The notes beneath the pieces are model-generated. The model saw only the letters and a program-made list of their open reading frames with translations, searched no databases and was not told where the DNA came from. The position numbers and the translations under genes were made by a program. Of a stretch of DNA of 64,000 nt, positions 60,702 to 64,000 are shown one piece after another. Numbering within the stretch: the first letter of the stretch is position 1; every line of letters starts with the position of its first letter. This DNA is from Brotaphodocola sp003480315. Lineage in GTDB: Bacteria; Bacillota; Clostridia; Lachnospirales; Lachnospiraceae. The stretch is from the NCBI RefSeq assembly GCF_964246085.1, contig NZ_CAXTPD010000012.1. One strand, 5' to 3'.

Positions 60702-61911
60702 ACGAGAACTGGAACTTTATATTCACATTCCCTTCTGTGCCCGCAAGTGTGCCTACTGTGATTTTTTGTCCTTTGCGGCGCCGGAGAGGGTGTATCGGGA
60801 CTATATGGACAAGCTGATGGAAGAAATCTGCGGTCAGGGTCCGAATTTTCAGGAGTATCGTGTGTCCACGATCTTTGTGGGCGGCGGTACTCCGTCGCTG
60901 CTTCCGGCAGATCTGATCATGGAACTGTTTGCCACACTGCATGAGAACTTCGATATTTCTCTGGATGCAGAGATTACCATGGAGGCCAATCCCGGCACGC
61001 TTACCATGGAAAAGCTGGAGGTGTACCGTCAGAGCGGCGTAAACCGTTTAAGCATCGGTCTGCAGTCTGCGGACGATAAGGAACTGAAATATTTAGGCAG
61101 GATTCATTCCTACGACTCTTTTTTAAAGAGCTATCAGCGTGCAAGGCAGGCGGGATTTCAGAATATTAATATAGATCTGATGTCTGCCCTGCCGGGACAG
61201 GATGTGCATTCCTGGAAAAATACCTTAAAAAAGGTCATGATGCTGAGACCGGAACATATTTCCGCTTACAGCCTTATCATTGAAGAGGGGACCCTGTTTT
61301 ATGAGCGCTTCGGCGAGCCGCAGGGAAACTGCGCCTGTGGAGCACAGACGGCAGCAGAAGTAGCAGCCCGCGCGGCAGTCATGACGCTGCCGGATCTTCC
61401 GGATGAGGATACGGACCGGGAAATGTACCATCTGACCAGGGAGATGATGGCAGCGCACGGTTATGAGCGTTATGAAATTTCCAATTATGCGAAGAAAGGT
61501 TATGAATGCCGTCACAATACCGGCTACTGGACCGGTGTGGAGTATCTGGGGCTCGGTCTTGGCGCTTCCTCCTATACCTACGGCTACCGCTATCATAATA
61601 CCGAAGACCTGCAGGAATATCTTTCTTTAAACCTGTATGAGGGCGGAGCCGCAGCACGTGACATAGAGGAACTTACTCTGGAAGACAAGATGGAAGAGTT
61701 TATGTTTGTGGGCCTTCGCATGATGAAGGGGGTATCTGGAAGTGAATTTCTGGACCGCTTCGGGCAGAATATGTGGAATGTATATGGTGATGCCTTAAAA
61801 AAACTGGAGAAACAGGGCCTCATAGAGGTGGAGGCGCCTATGGTCCGGCTGACTGAGCTTGGAATCGATGTCAGCAATGTGGTCTTAAGTGAATTTTTGC
61901 TGGACCGATAA
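60694..61911 (+). CDS. hemW: HemW, radical SAM heme chaperone (formerly coproporphyrinogen III oxidase-like)
   Basis: A 405-residue radical SAM protein with the cluster cysteines Cys15, Cys19 and Cys22 (CARKCAYC), the GGGTPSLL loop and a C-terminal HemN-like domain. HemW proteins bind heme and insert it into enzymes and do not make it. Compared with the usual sequence there are about 20 extra residues after the YERFGE segment (near residue 210), including a CAC pair. Translation is coupled to lepA. Confidence 0.93.
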   Translation: MNKRELELYIHIPFCARKCAYCDFLSFAAPERVYRDYMDKLMEEICGQGPNFQEYRVSTIFVGGGTPSLLPADLIMELFATLHENFDISLDAEITMEANPGTLTMEKLEVYRQSGVNRLSIGLQSADDKELKYLGRIHSYDSFLKSYQRARQAGFQNINIDLMSALPGQDVHSWKNTLKKVMMLRPEHISAYSLIIEEGTLFYERFGEPQGNCACGAQTAAEVAARAAVMTLPDLPDEDTDREMYHLTREMMAAHGYERYEISNYAKKGYECRHNTGYWTGVEYLGLGLGASSYTYGYRYHNTEDLQEYLSLNLYEGGAAARDIEELTLEDKMEEFMFVGLRMMKGVSGSEFLDRFGQNMWNVYGDALKKLEKQGLIEVEAPMVRLTELGIDVSNVVLSEFLLDR

Positions 61912-61940
61912 CTGACGGTTTTTCTTAAGGATTTGTTTCC

Positions 61941-61969
61941 TTGTTCTTTCTGGACTCCTTTGCTATACT
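61941..61969 (+). promoter_or_regulatory. Promoter of the GHL10 gene
   Basis: TTGTTC (61941-61946), a 17-bp spacer and TATACT (61964-61969) with extended TGC. Confidence 0.75.
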
Positions 61970-62049
61970 GTTTATAAATATAATGGTAAATAAAGGAATG
62001 CGGGAATGTGAAAACAACCCATTTGGAAAGACACCCGGGAGGAACTGGA

Positions 62050-63321
62050 ATGCTGATACGAAAGAATACAGATCAGGCGTCAGGAAAGCTGCGCCGGAGA
62101 TTGCAGCGGGCAGTGTGCCTGCTGGCGGTGTGTCTGCTGCTTGTACAGACAGGCATGCTTACGGTCCTGGCCGCACCTGCGGCATCGGTGATCCGCTCCG
62201 ATGAACTGCGGGGAGTATGGATCTCCTATCTGGACTGGGAAAAAATGCCGGCTGATCAGGAAGCCTTTAAGCGGGAGGTCGATAAGATGCTGGACCGCTG
62301 TGTGGAATTGAAGATGAATGCGGTATTCGTGCATGTACGCCCGGATGCGGATGCCATGTATCCGTCATCGTACTTTCCGTGGTCCCGTTTTGTGACGGGA
62401 ACCCAGGGACATAACCCTGGCTATGATCCCTTTGCGATCTTTGTAAAGACAGCTCATAGTAAAGGACTGCAGATTCACGCCTGGGTCAATCCGTACCGGG
62501 TGACCGGATATCACAATACCTGGGAGCAGGTTTCGGAGCAGAATCCGGCGAAAAAATGGCTGACGGATGGAGATCCTTCCAATGACCGCTGGGTGTTAAA
62601 GCAGAATGGCGCCTATTATTTCAACCCGGCCATTCCTCAGGTACGGGAACTCATCATCAATGGCGTGCGGGAGATTGCGCAGAAATATACGGTAGACGGC
62701 ATTCACTTTGATGATTATTTTTATCCTGAGGTGGATAACAGCAATGAAAGCCGTTGGTTTGATAAGCCGGAGTACGACGCCTCCGGCAGCAGCTTAAGCA
62801 TAGCCCGGTGGAGAAGGGAAAATGTCAATGAGCTGATCCGCGGTGTTTATCGTGCAGTGAAGGAAGCGCGCCCGTCCGCACAGTTCGGAATCAGCCCGGA
62901 GGGCTATGTGGAGCATCTTCGCAGTGACAATCGCCTGTTTGCGGATGTTGACGTCTGGCTGTCCCATGACGGCTATGTGGATTACATCATGCCGCAGATT
63001 TACTGGGGCTTTGAACATCAGCTGTCTAACGGCAGCCCGGCACCGTTTGCCTTTGAAAACAATTTAAAGACCTGGATCAGCCTGGTGAAAAGGGGCCATG
63101 CAAAGCTATACATCGGACTGGCCATGTATAAGGCCGGAAGCAACGCAAGAGATAATACCGGAATTCCGGAGTGGAAACGATATGACGATATTATCAGCCG
63201 TCAGGTGGAAGCAGGGCGGGCAAGCGGTTCGGTATCCGGTTACTGCTTCTACGAATACAGTTCGTTCCAGGACGAAGCCTGCCAGAAGGAAGTGCGGAAT
63301 CTGATGAAGGTATTTCGGTAA
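62050..63321 (+). CDS. Secreted family 10 glycosidase-like (GHL10/DUF187) protein
   Basis: A 423-residue exported protein from ATG 62050, behind CCGGGAGGA; the GTG at 62008 is less likely. An Arg-rich start and a hydrophobic helix (about 22-42) end near VLAAPA, a signal-peptidase site. The GHL10 domain follows: ELRGVWISYLDWE, AVFVHVRPDADAMYPS, VDGIHFDDYFYP and IMPQIYWGFE. Such TIM-barrel proteins act on wall or exopolysaccharides; the bond cleaved is unproven. It is monocistronic. Confidence 0.9.
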   Translation: MLIRKNTDQASGKLRRRLQRAVCLLAVCLLLVQTGMLTVLAAPAASVIRSDELRGVWISYLDWEKMPADQEAFKREVDKMLDRCVELKMNAVFVHVRPDADAMYPSSYFPWSRFVTGTQGHNPGYDPFAIFVKTAHSKGLQIHAWVNPYRVTGYHNTWEQVSEQNPAKKWLTDGDPSNDRWVLKQNGAYYFNPAIPQVRELIINGVREIAQKYTVDGIHFDDYFYPEVDNSNESRWFDKPEYDASGSSLSIARWRRENVNELIRGVYRAVKEARPSAQFGISPEGYVEHLRSDNRLFADVDVWLSHDGYVDYIMPQIYWGFEHQLSNGSPAPFAFENNLKTWISLVKRGHAKLYIGLAMYKAGSNARDNTGIPEWKRYDDIISRQVEAGRASGSVSGYCFYEYSSFQDEACQKEVRNLMKVFR

Positions 63322-63325
63322 GAGC

Positions 63326-63344
63326 CGGAGCACAGCTCCGTTTT
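63326..63344 (+). terminator. Short intrinsic terminator before apt
   Basis: CGGAGC (63326-63331) pairs with GCTCCG (63335-63340), followed by TTTT. A second hairpin, AGCGTT/AACGCT (63359-63375), lies just before the apt ribosome binding site. Confidence 0.6.
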
Positions 63345-63395
63345 GCATGAACAAATAAAGCGTTTTCGGAACGCTCAGATCAAAGGAGAAGAGAA

Positions 63396-63920
63396 ATGAA
63401 AAAGTTAGAGGAGTATGTTGTAAGCATTCCGGATTTTCCGGAGCCGGGAATCATTTTCCGCGATGTTACTTCTATCCTGCAGGATGCAGACGGACTGGCA
63501 CTGGCCATAGACAGCATTCGTGAAATGGTAAAAGATCTGGATTACGATGTTGTGGTAGGACCGGAATCCCGAGGATTTATCTTTGGTGTGCCGGTTGCCT
63601 ACGCAGAGCACAAGAGCTTTGTGCCGATTCGCAAGAAGGGCAAGCTGCCGCGTGAGACCATCACAGCAAAATATGATCTGGAATATGGATCAGCTGAGAT
63701 TGAAATCCACAAAGATGCCATCAAACCGGGACAGAAGGTTGTTGTGGTAGATGATCTCATCGCTACCGGCGGCACCACCGAGGCCATCATCAGCCTGATC
63801 GAGCAGCTGGGCGGTGAGGTCGTAAAGCTCTGTTTCGTGATGGAACTTGCAGGCTTAAAAGGCAGGGAGCGCCTTGCCGGATACAAGGTAGAGTCCGCAA
63901 TCATTTATGAGGGCAAATAA
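63396..63920 (+). CDS. apt: Adenine phosphoribosyltransferase
   Basis: A cytosolic salvage enzyme that makes AMP from adenine and PRPP. The 174 residues match the family. It starts with IPDFPEPGIIFRDVTSIL, has GPESRGFIFG, and carries the PRPP-binding motif VVVVDDLIATGGTT (about 118-131). AAAGGAG precedes the ATG. In many Firmicutes relA follows, beyond this window. The last 80 nt of the window show no feature I can support. Confidence 0.97.
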   Translation: MKKLEEYVVSIPDFPEPGIIFRDVTSILQDADGLALAIDSIREMVKDLDYDVVVGPESRGFIFGVPVAYAEHKSFVPIRKKGKLPRETITAKYDLEYGSAEIEIHKDAIKPGQKVVVVDDLIATGGTTEAIISLIEQLGGEVVKLCFVMELAGLKGRERLAGYKVESAIIYEGK

Positions 63921-64000
63921 AAATTGAGTTACAAAGCTGAATAAAGGTCCGGAAGTGAAAGAGACCGCCTTCCTCTATTTTCACATATCGTTGTTTGCTT

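Overview
This window reads as the chromosome of an anaerobic, endospore-forming, Gram-positive gut-type clostridium, most likely a Lachnospiraceae member. The grounds are the clostridial division/cell-wall cluster followed by spoIIGA-sigE and spoIIP-lepA-hemW, a Spo0E-family gene, AGGAGG-type ribosome binding sites, extended -10 promoters and oxygen-sensitive Fe-S enzymes. I see no rRNA, tRNA, CRISPR array, insertion sequence or phage gene. The species is not resolvable by reading.

Layout. 1-4.5 kb: the tail of a probable CaiB/BaiF CoA-transferase, a YczE-type membrane protein, a minus-strand operon of two putative transporter halves (DUF969, DUF979) with pyroglutamyl peptidase, and a DegV lipid-binding protein. 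4.5-26.2 kb: the main feature, a selenium-linked anaerobic purine (xanthine/urate) degradation locus. It holds an NCS2 permease behind a long structured leader, a divergent YheO-like regulator, ssnA, ygfK, a polyferredoxin, a FAD-domain-less xanthine dehydrogenase, ygeX, ygeY, ygeW, arcC, hyuA, a second M20 hydrolase, then selD, yedF, a class V aminotransferase/Cys(Sec) lyase and a DUF3343 carrier. 26.2-33.4 kb: CapA-like lipoprotein, TIGR01212 radical SAM protein, galactokinase, metallophosphoesterase, YitT protein and an orphan ABC permease. 33.5-40.3 kb: a LacI-regulated (deoxy)ribose operon, deoC-rbsK-rbsD-rbsA-rbsC-rbsB. 40.4-42.7 kb: holA, lgt and a Spo0E-like gene. 42.8-56 kb: the dcw cluster mraZ-rsmH-ftsL-two class B PBPs-mraY-murD-ftsW-murA-ftsQ-ftsZ. 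56-64 kb: spoIIGA, sigE, spoIIP, lepA, hemW, a GHL10 glycosidase-like protein and apt.

How the genes fit together. In the purine locus the permease imports the base. Xdh, with a Mo centre probably carrying labile selenium, interconverts oxidised purines, while YgfK and the ferredoxin carry electrons in place of the missing FAD subunit. SsnA, HyuA and the M20 hydrolases open and trim the rings. YgeW moves a carbamoyl group to phosphate, ArcC turns carbamoyl phosphate into ATP, and YgeX deaminates 2,3-diaminopropionate to pyruvate. SelD, YedF, the lyase and DUF3343 supply activated selenium. The gene set matches the gut urate-degradation cluster reported in 2023; the order of steps given here is inference.

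Structural signals beyond the genes: a near-perfect 21-bp palindrome under the regulator promoter, GC-rich hairpins in nearly every gap of the purine operon, a dispersed GTAACTGT/ACAGTTAC hairpin family with compensatory changes, a MraZ-box array, LacI-type palindromes and a spoIIG-like promoter with a 21-bp spacer.
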